Shown piece after piece: positions 39,589-48,087 of a DNA stretch of 64,000 nt; within the stretch, counting starts at the first letter, position 1, and every line of letters starts with the position of its first letter. The notes below the pieces were generated by a model that saw only the letters and a program-made list of their open reading frames with translations, was not told where the DNA came from and did not search any database. Made by a program: the position numbers and the translations under genes. This DNA comes from Bradyrhizobium sp. SZCCT0231 (GTDB lineage: Bacteria > Pseudomonadota > Alphaproteobacteria > Rhizobiales > Xanthobacteraceae): the NCBI RefSeq assembly GCF_018130245.1, contig NZ_JAFCKP010000001.1, forward strand, positions 868,001 through 932,000. Direction: 5' to 3'.

Positions 39589-40743
39589 ATGACACGAGCA
39601 CTCGGACTGGTTCGGACACTCGCGCTGGCGACGGCCTTGTTCGGCAGCGCCGCGGGGGCGCAGACCATCAAGATCGGCGTCAACGAGCCGCTCACCGGCG
39701 CGTTCGCGGCCTCCGGCACCTACGTCGTCAACGGCGCCAAGATCGCCGCCGACGAGATCAACGCCAAGGGCGGTATCCTCGGCAAGAAGATCGAGCTTGT
39801 CATCGAGGACAACAAGAGCAACCCGACGGAAGCTGCCGCCGTCGCCGAAAAGCTCATCACCAGCGACAAGGTGCCGGTGCTGATGGGCGCCTGGGGCTCG
39901 AGCCTGACGCTCGCGGTGATGCCGAAGCTGATGGAATACGAGACGCCGATGGTGGTGGAGACCTCGTCCTCCGGCAAGATCACGACGACGGGCAATCCCT
40001 TCATCTTCCGCATCTCGCCGCCATCGGCGGTCGAAGCCGCGGCGTTCAAGGGCATCGTCGACAAGCTCGCGCTGAAGAAGGTCGATTTCCTCGTCATCAA
40101 CAACGATTGGGGCCGCGGCACCGCCGAGGATTTCAGCAAGATGATGAAGGACAAGGGCATCAGCATCGGCCTGGTCGAGACCATGGACCAGGGCGCGCAG
40201 GACATGAGCGCGCAGCTCTCCAAGATCAAGAGCTCGGATTCCGAGACGGTCATCGTCACCACCGCAGTCGACCAGCTCACGCTGATCTTCAAGCAGGCGG
40301 CTGCGCTGGGCCTGAAGAAGCGCATCATCACCACCGGCGGCTCGCAGAACCCGGACCAGATCATCGCCCAGGCGGGCGCTGCCGCCAACGGCACCATGCA
40401 TCTGACGACGTTCCTGCCCTGGTTCCCGGACAAGACGCCGAACCCGGAAGCCACCAACTACTTCATCACGGAATGGAAGAAGCGCGGCTTCGAGTTCGCC
40501 GGCTGCACCGAGAGTTTTCGCGGTTATGACGGCATCCGCACCGCGGCTGCGGCGATCGAGAAGGCCGGCAAGGCCGAGCCCGCCGCGATCAAGGCCGCGC
40601 TCTGGAACATCAACATCAAGGGACTGAACGGCGACATCGTATTCCGCAAGTCCGGCCCCGAGGGCAAGGAGAGCGGGCAGAGCCAGCCGAACGTCTATCT
40701 CATCGAGATCAACGGCGGCAAGGTCGAGATGAAGACGCTCTAG
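39589..40743 (+). CDS. ABC transporter substrate-binding protein, LivJ family
   Basis: A 384-residue secreted protein with a signal peptide ending GAAGA-Q and the family start TIKIGVNEPLTGAFAASG, then ADEINAKGGILGKKIEL and a C-terminal SFRGYDGIRTAAAAIEKAG. It delivers a ligand to the Liv-type importer that follows. ATG 39589 is preceded by TTTGGAGAA. Its position between a molybdenum hydroxylase and permeases suggests it binds the pathway substrate, not a branched-chain amino acid. Confidence 0.85.
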   Translation: MTRALGLVRTLALATALFGSAAGAQTIKIGVNEPLTGAFAASGTYVVNGAKIAADEINAKGGILGKKIELVIEDNKSNPTEAAAVAEKLITSDKVPVLMGAWGSSLTLAVMPKLMEYETPMVVETSSSGKITTTGNPFIFRISPPSAVEAAAFKGIVDKLALKKVDFLVINNDWGRGTAEDFSKMMKDKGISIGLVETMDQGAQDMSAQLSKIKSSDSETVIVTTAVDQLTLIFKQAAALGLKKRIITTGGSQNPDQIIAQAGAAANGTMHLTTFLPWFPDKTPNPEATNYFITEWKKRGFEFAGCTESFRGYDGIRTAAAAIEKAGKAEPAAIKAALWNINIKGLNGDIVFRKSGPEGKESGQSQPNVYLIEINGGKVEMKTL

Positions 40744-40758
40744 CATCGATCAATCCCG

Positions 40759-40787
40759 GGCGAGGGCGGCACATCGCGGTCCTCGCC
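40759..40787. other. Hairpin between binding-protein and permease genes
   Basis: GGCGAGG (40759-40765) pairs perfectly with CCTCGCC (40781-40787) in the 70-nt gap. As at 5163-5217 in the amide operon, the hairpin lies exactly at the binding-protein/permease junction and has no T tract. Differential mRNA stability is the likely role. Confidence 0.45.
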
Positions 40788-40813
40788 GGCATCCAGAAAA
40801 TCCGGGAACAACC

Positions 40814-41686
40814 TTGAGCGAATTCCTCCAGCATCTGATCAACATGCTCGTGCTCGGCGGCACCTATGCGCTGCTGGGCATCGGGCTGACCCTGATCTTC
40901 GGCATCATGAACGTCGTGAACTTCACGCATGGCGTGCTCTACACGTTCGGCGCCTACATCATGTTCATCGTGGTACAGCAGCTCGGGTTGAACTTCTTTC
41001 TCGCGCTGCCCGTGGCCGTGCTGGCCGGATGGCTGCTGGGAGCAGCCATCGAGCTGACGTTGCTGCGTCCGCTGCGCGGCTCCGACATCGACACCACCAT
41101 GCTGGTGATGATCGGCGCCTGGATCGCGATGCAGTCGGGCGCACTGTGGATCTGGGGCGGGGTCGCCAAATCAGTGACGACGCCATTCCCCGAAGCGCCG
41201 CTGGTGCTCGGGCCTGTGTCCGTCTCCTGGCTGCGCCTGTTCGTGCTCGCCGCCGCGGCCATGTTGATCCTGGTGACGTATCTGCTGATCAACAGGACCA
41301 GCCTCGGCCGCGCGATGCGGGCGACGTTCCAGGACCACGACACGGCTTCGCTCATGGGCGTCAATGTCGACATGATCTACACCTCGACCTTCGCGATCGG
41401 CTCCAGCCTGGCCGCCGCGGCCGGCGCGCTGCTCGGGCCGGTCTACGTGATCTTCCCGCAGATGGGCGATCTCGCCGCGGTGAAGGCCTTCGCCATCGTC
41501 ATCCTCGGCGGTCTCGGCAACATCACCGGCGCGGTGGTCGGCGGCTTCATCCTGGCGCTGGCAGAAGAGCTCGGCGCCGGTTACGTCTCCTCGGGCTACC
41601 GCGACGCCATGGGCTTTCTCATCATCATCGCCGTCCTGATCTTCCGGCCGACCGGCCTGTTCGCCCGCGCGGAGCGCGTCGGATGA
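40814..41686 (+). CDS. ABC transporter permease, LivH family
   Basis: A 290-residue membrane protein with the LivH signature LIFGIMNVVNFTHGVLYTFGAY (split here as IMNVVNFTHG and LYTFGAY) and the coupling segment FAIVILGGLGNITGA. It has about eight transmembrane helices. The likely start is TTG 40814. It overlaps the next permease gene by 4 nt. It forms the pore of the second importer in the window. Confidence 0.86.
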   Translation: MSEFLQHLINMLVLGGTYALLGIGLTLIFGIMNVVNFTHGVLYTFGAYIMFIVVQQLGLNFFLALPVAVLAGWLLGAAIELTLLRPLRGSDIDTTMLVMIGAWIAMQSGALWIWGGVAKSVTTPFPEAPLVLGPVSVSWLRLFVLAAAAMLILVTYLLINRTSLGRAMRATFQDHDTASLMGVNVDMIYTSTFAIGSSLAAAAGALLGPVYVIFPQMGDLAAVKAFAIVILGGLGNITGAVVGGFILALAEELGAGYVSSGYRDAMGFLIIIAVLIFRPTGLFARAERVG

Positions 41687-42729
41687 AGGCGATCATCACC
41701 ATTATCGCCGTCGCAGCGCTGGCCTCGGTGCCGCTCTGGCTGCGCGATCCCTATCTGCTCAACGCGCTGATCACCACCGGGATCTTCGTCATCGGTGCGA
41801 TGAGCCTCAATCTGCTGCTCGGCTTCACCGGCCAGCTCAGCCTCGGCCATATCGCCTTCTTCGGCATCGGCGCCTATGTCAGCGCGCTGACATCGCTCGG
41901 CTTCGACATCGGCCTGCCCGGAGGCCTGCGGCTGGTTCATACGCCGTGGCCGCCGATCGCAGGCTTCGTGCTGGCGATCGTCATTGCCGGGTTGTGTGGC
42001 TATTTCGTCGGGCTGCTCTCGTTCCGGGTCCGCGGCGCCTATTTCGTCATTGTGACGATCTCCTTTGCCGAGGTGGTGCGGCTGGTCGCGCTGAACTGGG
42101 TCGAGCTGACGCAGGGGCCGCTGGCGCTGACCAACATTCCCTCCATCGCGCTGCCATTGCCCGGCCTCAGTGAGCTGACGCTGCGCACCAAGATGCAGAA
42201 CTACTATCTTGTGCTGGTGGTGGCGCTCATCGCCTACCTCCTGATCGCGCGCCTGGTTCATTCGCATTTTGGCCGCGCGATGCGCGGGCTGATGGAGAAC
42301 GAGACGCTCGCCGTCTCCGTCGGCATCGACGTGACCAGGACGCTGACGATTGCGGCCGTGATCTCGGCTGCGATCGCGGGCGCTGCCGGCAGCCTCTATG
42401 CGCACTACATCCGGATCATCGACCCCGAAGTGTTCGCCTTCATCAACACCGTCACCATGGTGATCATGGTCATCAGCGGCGGCAAGGGCTCGCTGGCCGG
42501 GCCCGTCGTCGGCGGCCTGATCTTTGGGCTGCTGCCGGTCGCGCTGCGGCCGGTGATGGCGCCGGAAGCACAATGGATCGCTTACGGCGGCGTGCTGATC
42601 GCGATCCTGTTCGTGCTCCCGCGCGGCATCGTGCCGTCGCTTGCGCAGAGATTTGGCCGGCGACGGAGCAGAGCGACGGCGCTGGCGTCCGTCACTTTGG
42701 CCGAGACCGCTGCCAAGGAGCCGGCGTGA
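41683..42729 (+). CDS. ABC transporter permease, LivM family
   Basis: This 348-residue protein has the LivM features MSLNLLLGFTGQLSLGHIAF and FGRAMRGLMENETLAVSVGI, with about nine to ten membrane helices and a basic C-terminal tail (RRRSRATALAS). ATG 41683 overlaps the LivH-type gene. Its stop overlaps the start of the ATPase gene. It is the second pore subunit of this importer. Confidence 0.86.
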   Translation: MKAIITIIAVAALASVPLWLRDPYLLNALITTGIFVIGAMSLNLLLGFTGQLSLGHIAFFGIGAYVSALTSLGFDIGLPGGLRLVHTPWPPIAGFVLAIVIAGLCGYFVGLLSFRVRGAYFVIVTISFAEVVRLVALNWVELTQGPLALTNIPSIALPLPGLSELTLRTKMQNYYLVLVVALIAYLLIARLVHSHFGRAMRGLMENETLAVSVGIDVTRTLTIAAVISAAIAGAAGSLYAHYIRIIDPEVFAFINTVTMVIMVISGGKGSLAGPVVGGLIFGLLPVALRPVMAPEAQWIAYGGVLIAILFVLPRGIVPSLAQRFGRRRSRATALASVTLAETAAKEPA

Positions 42730-43511
42730 TGACGGCGCGCAACATTGCCATGACCATCGATCAGGTCGCCGTCCGCTTCGGCGGGCTGGTCGCGATCTCC
42801 GACATGAGCTTTACGGTCGGCGAGGGCGAGATCGTCAGCCTGATCGGGCCGAACGGTGCCGGCAAGACCACGGCCTTCAACGTCATGACCGGCTTCCTGA
42901 CGCCCAGCGCAGGCCGCGTGACCTATCGCAACACTGCGCTCGCCGGGTTGAAGCCGCACGAGATCGCCGATCTCGGTCTGATCCGCACCTTCCAGCGCAC
43001 CAGCGTATTCCCGAATGACACCGTCTACGACAATCTCCTGATCGGCCTGCATCGCCAGGGTCGGGTCCGGCTGCTCGATGCGATCCTCGGTCTGCCGGGT
43101 GCGCGCGCCTCGGAGCGCAAGCTGCGGCAGCGCGCGAGCGAGCTGCTCGAATGGGTCGGTCTCGAACGCCGCGCGCACGATGCGGCCGGCTCACTGTCCT
43201 ACGGCGAGCAGCGTCTCGTCGGTGTCGCGCTGGCGCTCGCGGCAGAACCATCGATGCTGCTGCTCGACGAGCCCGTCTCCGGCATGAACGCCTCGGAGAC
43301 GCACCGCTTCGTCGAGCTGATCCGCAGCATCCGTGATCGTGGCATCACCATCCTCCTGGTCGAGCATGACATGCCGATGGTGATGACGGTCTCGGACCGC
43401 ATCGTGGTGCTCAATTACGGCCGCATCATCGCCGAGGGAACGCCGGACGTGATCCGCAACGATCCCGCCGTGATCGAGGCCTATCTCGGACATGGAGCGG
43501 GACGTGCTTGA
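42729..43511 (+). CDS. ABC transporter ATP-binding protein, LivG family
   Basis: A 260-residue ATPase with Walker A GPNGAGKTT, signature LSYGEQRLVGVA and Walker B MLLLDEPVSGMNASE followed by LVEHDMPMV. The ATG at 42729 overlaps the permease stop. The insertion after QRTSVFPNDTVYDNLL is usual for LivG. It energises the second importer together with the next gene product, with which it overlaps by 20 nt. Confidence 0.88.
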   Translation: MTARNIAMTIDQVAVRFGGLVAISDMSFTVGEGEIVSLIGPNGAGKTTAFNVMTGFLTPSAGRVTYRNTALAGLKPHEIADLGLIRTFQRTSVFPNDTVYDNLLIGLHRQGRVRLLDAILGLPGARASERKLRQRASELLEWVGLERRAHDAAGSLSYGEQRLVGVALALAAEPSMLLLDEPVSGMNASETHRFVELIRSIRDRGITILLVEHDMPMVMTVSDRIVVLNYGRIIAEGTPDVIRNDPAVIEAYLGHGAGRA

Positions 43512-44208
43512 GATTCGCGACATGGTGTGCGGCTATGGCGGTGTCACCGCGCTACGCGGCATCTCGCTCGACGTGAAGGCCGGACAGTTGGTCGCCCTGA
43601 TCGGCGCCAATGGCGCCGGCAAGAGCACGACGCTGCGAGCGATTTCCGGCCTGGTCCCGCCGCGCTCCGGGCAGATGAAGTTCGAGGGCATCGACATCAC
43701 CGGGGCGAGGCCTCCTCGCGTGCTGGCCAGCGGCATCGCGCATTGTCCGGAAGGACGGCGCGTGTTTCCGCACATGAGCGTCGAGGAGAATCTCGACATG
43801 GGGGCTTACCTCCGTCGTGGTTCTCGTGAGATCGCGGCCGATCGCGACCGCATCTACGCGGAATTTCCGCGGCTCGCCGAGCGCCGCCGGCAGGCGGCGG
43901 GCACGTTGTCCGGCGGCGAGCAGCAGATGCTCGCGATCGGGCGCGCGCTGATGTCGCGGCCGCGGCTGGTCATGTTCGACGAGCCCTCGCTCGGGCTCGC
44001 CCCCAACATCGTCGAGCGCACCTTTGCGATCATCCGCGGCATCCGCGATGCCGGCACCACGGTGCTGCTGGTGGAGCAGAACGCCTTCGCTGCGCTTGAG
44101 ATGTGCGACCATGCCTATCTGCTCGAGAACGGCCGCATCGTGCTGTCGGGCGCCGGTACCGAGCTGATCGAGAACGAGCATGTGCGCAAGGCCTATCTCG
44201 GTGGGTGA
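43492..44208 (+). CDS. ABC transporter ATP-binding protein, LivF family
   Basis: This 238-residue ATPase has Walker A GANGAGKST, signature LSGGEQQMLAIGRALM and Walker B LVMFDEPSLGLAPNIV, the standard LivF pattern. It starts inside the end of the LivG-type gene, and its own end overlaps the start of the Rieske gene, so the transporter and ferredoxin are made from one message. Confidence 0.88.
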   Translation: MERDVLEIRDMVCGYGGVTALRGISLDVKAGQLVALIGANGAGKSTTLRAISGLVPPRSGQMKFEGIDITGARPPRVLASGIAHCPEGRRVFPHMSVEENLDMGAYLRRGSREIAADRDRIYAEFPRLAERRRQAAGTLSGGEQQMLAIGRALMSRPRLVMFDEPSLGLAPNIVERTFAIIRGIRDAGTTVLLVEQNAFAALEMCDHAYLLENGRIVLSGAGTELIENEHVRKAYLGG

Positions 44209-44533
44209 CGAGGCCGGGTGGGGGCCGGTCTGCGATCTCGACCGGCTGAAGGCGGAGACGATCGTCCGCGTCTCCGGGCGCGACCTGCTCGTGATCTGGA
44301 ACGAGGGCGATGTTGTTGCGTGCGCACGTGCGTGCCCGCACGAACAGGCGGATTTGGCCTTGGGGCAGGTGGCGGCGGGGCGGCTCCGTTGCCCCCGCCA
44401 TGCGGCATCATTCGATTTGCGCGATGGAGCAATCACCGCAGGATGGCCGAGTCAGCCGCTACGGCTTTATCCGGTGCGGATCACGGGCGAGCAAATCTGG
44501 ATTGAGATGCAGGAGCGGCAGCCGGGGCGATGA
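44201..44533 (+). CDS. Small Rieske [2Fe-2S] ferredoxin
   Basis: The 110-residue soluble protein carries the Rieske motif C-P-H, 16 residues, C-P-R-H (CPHEQADL and CPRHAASF), like ferredoxins of ring-hydroxylating dioxygenases. It has no membrane anchor. GTG 44201 overlaps the end of the LivF-type gene; an upstream in-frame ATG at 44180 is the alternative start. Its position at the end of the operon suggests it serves an oxygenase step or accepts electrons from the molybdenum hydroxylase; no oxygenase is seen nearby. Confidence 0.8.
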   Translation: MGDEAGWGPVCDLDRLKAETIVRVSGRDLLVIWNEGDVVACARACPHEQADLALGQVAAGRLRCPRHAASFDLRDGAITAGWPSQPLRLYPVRITGEQIWIEMQERQPGR

Positions 44534-44607
44534 TGGCACTATGCTCCTGTTTTGCCCGACGAGTCAAAGCAGTGGCGGTGTCGATCAGTCTTCAAAAAAA
44601 TGCCTTT

Positions 44608-44646
44608 GAAAACAACGGCGTCTCTACTGTGCATGGGGTTGTTTTC
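44608..44646 (-). terminator. Probable terminator of the minus-strand hydrolase gene
   Basis: GAAAACAAC at 44608-44616 and GTTGTTTTC at 44638-44646 are perfect complements around a 21-base loop. On the minus strand the stem is followed after a short gap by seven Ts (complement of the A run at 44594-44600). It begins 7 nt after the hydrolase stop codon. The stem is AU-rich and the loop long, so termination strength is uncertain. Confidence 0.4.
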
Positions 44647-44652
44647 GCAGTT

Positions 44653-45513
44653 TTAATCCAGCAGTCGCCGAACGGCGTCCACGAGAATGCCGTCCGGCCG
44701 GCGCAGCGCCTCGAGAATGGTGAAATGGTCGGCGCCTTCGACCGGGATGAGCTTGCCCGGCGCTCCCGCCGCCGCGCGCTTCTCATGGAAGTCGATTGAA
44801 TCGCAGACGAGCGCCGGCAGCTCGCTGCCGCCATAGGCGATGTCGAGGCGCTTTGGCGTCACCGGCAGGCGTAGCGGCGAAAGCGCGGCGATTTCCGCAT
44901 CCGTCAGCTTCAGCGCGGTGTTGAGCCCGGTATCGCGGATCGGCGCGAGATCATAGACGCCCGATATCGCCAGCCCGGCATGGACGCGCGGATGACCGAG
45001 CGCCATCGCAACGAGGTGGGCACCGGCGGACCAGCCCGACAGCACGACCGGCCCGGCGACGCCGTAGGACGCGCCATGCGCGGCGAGCCAGTCGAGCGCG
45101 TGCGGGATCTCGGCGACGATGTCGGTCAGCGACACCTCGGGCGCCAGCGAATAGCCGGGGATCGCAACCGACCAGCCATGCGCGGCGACGCCTTCGACCA
45201 GCATGGCAAACAGCTCGCGCGAATTGCGCTGCCAATAGCCGCCGTGCAGGAACACCAGGCAGGGCGCATCAAGCTTCGCTGCCGGGTAGAGGTCGATCTT
45301 GTTGTTGGCCCGCTCGCCATAGGGCAGGTCGAGATGGGACTTCAGCGTGCTCCGCATCCGCGCCGAGGCCTCGTTGCGTTCGGCGATCAGGGCCGGGCTG
45401 TTCTTGACGGCCGCGTTGTTGTCATAGGCTGCGCTACGTTCCGCCTGTGACAGCTCGGACCACCTGCCGCGGGGATCGAGCGACCGAACTGTCGAATGAG
45501 CGTTCTCAACCAT
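44653..45513 (-). CDS. Alpha/beta hydrolase, kynurenine-formamidase-like
   Basis: A 286-residue hydrolase with the HGGYWQ oxyanion motif, the nucleophile GWSAGAH, and a C-terminal catalytic pair with Asp in the preceding region and His in EGADHFTIL. The HGGYW pattern is shared with kynurenine formamidases and related esterases, which can release formate. It is not next to other kynurenine genes, so the substrate remains open. ATG 45513 is chosen because GGAGAA precedes it; a start 17 codons upstream lacks a ribosome site. Confidence 0.78.
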   Translation of the reverse strand: MVENAHSTVRSLDPRGRWSELSQAERSAAYDNNAAVKNSPALIAERNEASARMRSTLKSHLDLPYGERANNKIDLYPAAKLDAPCLVFLHGGYWQRNSRELFAMLVEGVAAHGWSVAIPGYSLAPEVSLTDIVAEIPHALDWLAAHGASYGVAGPVVLSGWSAGAHLVAMALGHPRVHAGLAISGVYDLAPIRDTGLNTALKLTDAEIAALSPLRLPVTPKRLDIAYGGSELPALVCDSIDFHEKRAAAGAPGKLIPVEGADHFTILEALRRPDGILVDAVRRLLD

Positions 45514-45848
45514 AAGATTCTCCGTTGCGGCCACCCGGCTTGCCTCACGCGATGCATCCGGCATGCCAGCATCCTCCAGCGATGATGCACAGGTGTCATC
45601 TGCAGGTGTCGGATCGGCCCCGTCAAGAACCTCTATGGGATCCCGACCATGACGACCCGACGTTGGAAGGCGATGTCCGCGACGGGTGTGCGTCTTTCAC
45701 TTCAGAGGATCGGCCGTGCCTTCGCGAAATTGACGGTGCGTTTGGGAAGATCGGTAGAGCGGCGGTCCGCTAAGTTCGCCCGGTGTCATTGAGCGGAGGG
45801 CTGCGCGCGTTCGAGCGCCAGGCGGCCGACGCGTTGCGAGGGGACTTG
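45514..45848. other. Divergent intergenic region without a supported gene
   Basis: The 335 bases between the hydrolase and the peroxidase gene hold the two outward promoters. TTGACG at 45730-45735 is a possible -35 box for the peroxidase gene, but no clear -10 is seen. In-frame start codons upstream of 45849 exist on the plus strand, but the sequence there lacks coding character. Confidence 0.35.
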
Positions 45849-46901
45849 ATGAATCAGCCGGGTAGATTGGAGCGTTCGAGCCTTGGATGGCTCATTTTGA
45901 TTGCCGCCGTCCTTGGCGGCAGCGCTGCCGCCTTCGCATACACGGCGGGGTGGCTGACGCCGGGGCGTCTCACGCCGGATCGCATGATTGCAGCGTTGAC
46001 GCCTCCGAGCGGCCCGCCGCTCGGACACCGGCGGAATCATGCCAAGGGGATCTGCTTCACCGGCATGTTCGAAGCGAACGGAAACGGTGTCGAGCTGTCC
46101 CGCGCCAAGGTGTTCGTGCAGGGCAGCTATCCCGTCCTGGGTCGTTTCAATCTCGGCACGGCCGATCCGAACGCGGTGGACGCGACCGTGCGCGTGCGCG
46201 GCATGGGGCTGCAGATATCGGCGGCGGACGGCGAGGAGTGGCGAATGGCGATGATCAACCCGCCAATCTTTGCGGTGTCGACGCCCGAGGCGTTTCACGA
46301 CCTGCTGGTCGCGGCCGGCAAGAAGGATCCGGAGGCGATGAAGACGTTCATTGCGGCAAATCCGGAGTTCGCCGCGTTCGCGGCCTGGTCCAAGGCCGCG
46401 CCCTGGACCGGGAGCTACGCAGAAGAGCCGTATAACAGTCTCAACAGTTTCGTCTTCACGAACGCGAAGGGCGAACAGCGTGCCGTACGGTGGTCGCTGG
46501 TGCCCACCGCGGAGCCGACTTCCATCGCGCAGGCGGAGCTGAAGAAGCGCGGCCCGGATTTTCTCGAGCGGGAAATCACGGATCGGGTGCAGTCCGCGCC
46601 GCAACGATGGACCATGGTCACCACTGTGGCCGATCCGGGCGACCCGATCGCTGATCCCAGCAGAGCCTGGCCGGAGAACCGGCGCAAGGTGCAGGTCGGA
46701 ACGCTGGTCGTGCAGCGCATCGAACCCGAGCGGGATGGGCCCTGCCGCGACATCAATTTCGATCCGACCGTGTTGCCGCAGGGAATCCGGGTATCGGACG
46801 ATCCCTTCCCGGCGGCACGCTCCTCAGTCTACCGCAAATCCTACGACCTGCGCGCGGCCGAAGCCAGCGACTATCCGAGAACCGAGGTTGCCAAGCCATG
46901 A
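45849..46901 (+). CDS. Membrane-anchored catalase-family peroxidase (SrpA-like)
   Basis: The 350-residue protein has an N-terminal membrane anchor (LGWLILIAAVLGGSAAAFAY) and a compact catalase core. The distal catalytic His64 lies in RNHAKG and the haem-ligand Tyr in ARSSVYRKSY near the C terminus. The core of about 310 residues is much shorter than a true catalase, as in SrpA-type peroxidases. ATG 45849 follows GAGGGG. Its stop overlaps the cytochrome b561 gene by 4 nt, so it is probably a periplasm-facing peroxidase fed with electrons from the membrane. Confidence 0.83.
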   Translation: MNQPGRLERSSLGWLILIAAVLGGSAAAFAYTAGWLTPGRLTPDRMIAALTPPSGPPLGHRRNHAKGICFTGMFEANGNGVELSRAKVFVQGSYPVLGRFNLGTADPNAVDATVRVRGMGLQISAADGEEWRMAMINPPIFAVSTPEAFHDLLVAAGKKDPEAMKTFIAANPEFAAFAAWSKAAPWTGSYAEEPYNSLNSFVFTNAKGEQRAVRWSLVPTAEPTSIAQAELKKRGPDFLEREITDRVQSAPQRWTMVTTVADPGDPIADPSRAWPENRRKVQVGTLVVQRIEPERDGPCRDINFDPTVLPQGIRVSDDPFPAARSSVYRKSYDLRAAEASDYPRTEVAKP

Positions 46902-47461
46902 CCAGTGTCCCGCATCGCTTCGCCCCGGTCCAGCGGCTGCTGCATTGGCTGATGGCGCTGTGCATCATCGCCATGCTCTTCATCGGTGTCGGCATGGTGT
47001 CCACCGTGATGCCGGAATACCTGCCGCTCATCCTGATCCACAAGACGCTCGGCGTTGCGCTCCTCGTGCTCGTCCTGGTCAGGCTGGCACTGCGGCTTCA
47101 TTTGGGCGCGCCGCCATTGCCGGTCGACCTTCCGCCGGCGATCAAGCTGGGAGCGCGACTGTCGCATCTGCTGCTCTATGGCCTCATGATCGTCATGCCG
47201 TTGCTTGGTCTCGGCATGCTCTGGGCCGCAGCCTATCCGGTCGTCCTGTTTGGCGGGATTGAAATTCCGGCGTTGCTGCCGCAGAGCGACCGCGTGCATA
47301 CGCTGCTCTGGAACGCCCATGTCTATCTGGGCCTCGCATTCTTCGCCGTCGTGCTGCTGCATCTGGCGGCAGCCCTGTTCCACGCCTTGGTCCGCCGCGA
47401 TGGCGTGTTCGCGACGATCTCGCCCCTGCCGCAGCGGGAGCGGATGAAGCCCACCGAATGA
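46898..47461 (+). CDS. Cytochrome b561
   Basis: A 187-residue four-helix membrane cytochrome with haem-ligand histidines in LLHWLMAL, LILIHKTLGV, RLSHLLLYG and NAHVYLGL. These proteins move electrons from quinol across the membrane to a periplasmic acceptor. The 4-nt overlap with the peroxidase gene makes that enzyme the likely partner. Confidence 0.87.
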   Translation: MTSVPHRFAPVQRLLHWLMALCIIAMLFIGVGMVSTVMPEYLPLILIHKTLGVALLVLVLVRLALRLHLGAPPLPVDLPPAIKLGARLSHLLLYGLMIVMPLLGLGMLWAAAYPVVLFGGIEIPALLPQSDRVHTLLWNAHVYLGLAFFAVVLLHLAAALFHALVRRDGVFATISPLPQRERMKPTE

Positions 47462-47569
47462 GCCACCGTGCCGGTCGGCGTGCAATCCGGGAACGATCCT
47501 TCGAGACGAAAAGACCGGTTGCCTGCCGTCCGGCTAGAAATTTCCGACCCTCCAACAAGGATGCCGACC

Positions 47570-48070
47570 ATGACCAAAGCAGACCTGCAAAGCCCGACCG
47601 ATCTGGGAGCCAATGCGAACCGGGACATTCCGGCCGCGCTCCGAGCATTGCTGGCCGACGTTTTCGCGCTGTACCTGAAGACGAAGAACTTCCATTGGCA
47701 TGTATCGGGCAGTCACTTCCGCGACTACCATCTCCTGCTCGACGAGCAGGGCGAACAGATCTTCGCCATGACCGACGACATCGCCGAGCGCGCGCGCAAG
47801 ATCGGCGGCACCACGCTGCGCTCGATCGGCCACATCGCCCGCGAGCAGCGCATTCGCGACAACGACGCGGATTATGTCGATCCGCAGGACATGCTGGCCG
47901 AGCTGCGCAGCGACAATCAGCAGCTGACACGGGAAATGCGCCGGGTCCACGAGCTCTGCGACGAGTATGGCGATGTCGCCACCGCAAGCCTGCTGGAGAA
48001 CTGGATCGACGAGACGGAGCGGCGGATCTGGTTCCTGTACGAGACCGGGCGGAGCGGCCCGAATTCGTAA
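47570..48070 (+). CDS. dps: Dps-family DNA-binding ferritin
   Basis: This 166-residue protein has the Dps ferroxidase-site pattern LYLKTKNFHWHVSG with the second-subunit ligands in YHLLLDEQGEQIFAMTDDIAER. Dps stores iron using peroxide and shields DNA. Its N-terminal tail has few lysines, so DNA binding may be weak. ATG 47570 follows AAGGA with 8-nt spacing; an ATG three codons earlier is too close to the ribosome site. Its neighbours, a peroxidase and a cytochrome, fit an oxidative-stress group. Confidence 0.87.
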   Translation: MTKADLQSPTDLGANANRDIPAALRALLADVFALYLKTKNFHWHVSGSHFRDYHLLLDEQGEQIFAMTDDIAERARKIGGTTLRSIGHIAREQRIRDNDADYVDPQDMLAELRSDNQQLTREMRRVHELCDEYGDVATASLLENWIDETERRIWFLYETGRSGPNS

Positions 48071-48087
48071 GCGCTGGGCTGTGAGCC

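Noticed and set aside
44534-44652. Phrase ATGCTCCTGTTTTGCCCGAC that resembles a dispersed Bradyrhizobium repeat
   Set aside because: Only a vague recollection and no internal symmetry, so copy number would have to be checked before calling it a repeat.
47490-47520. EcfG general-stress promoter upstream of dps
   Set aside because: GGAAC is present, but no CGTT follows at 16-18 nt; the nearest CGGTT is too far away.
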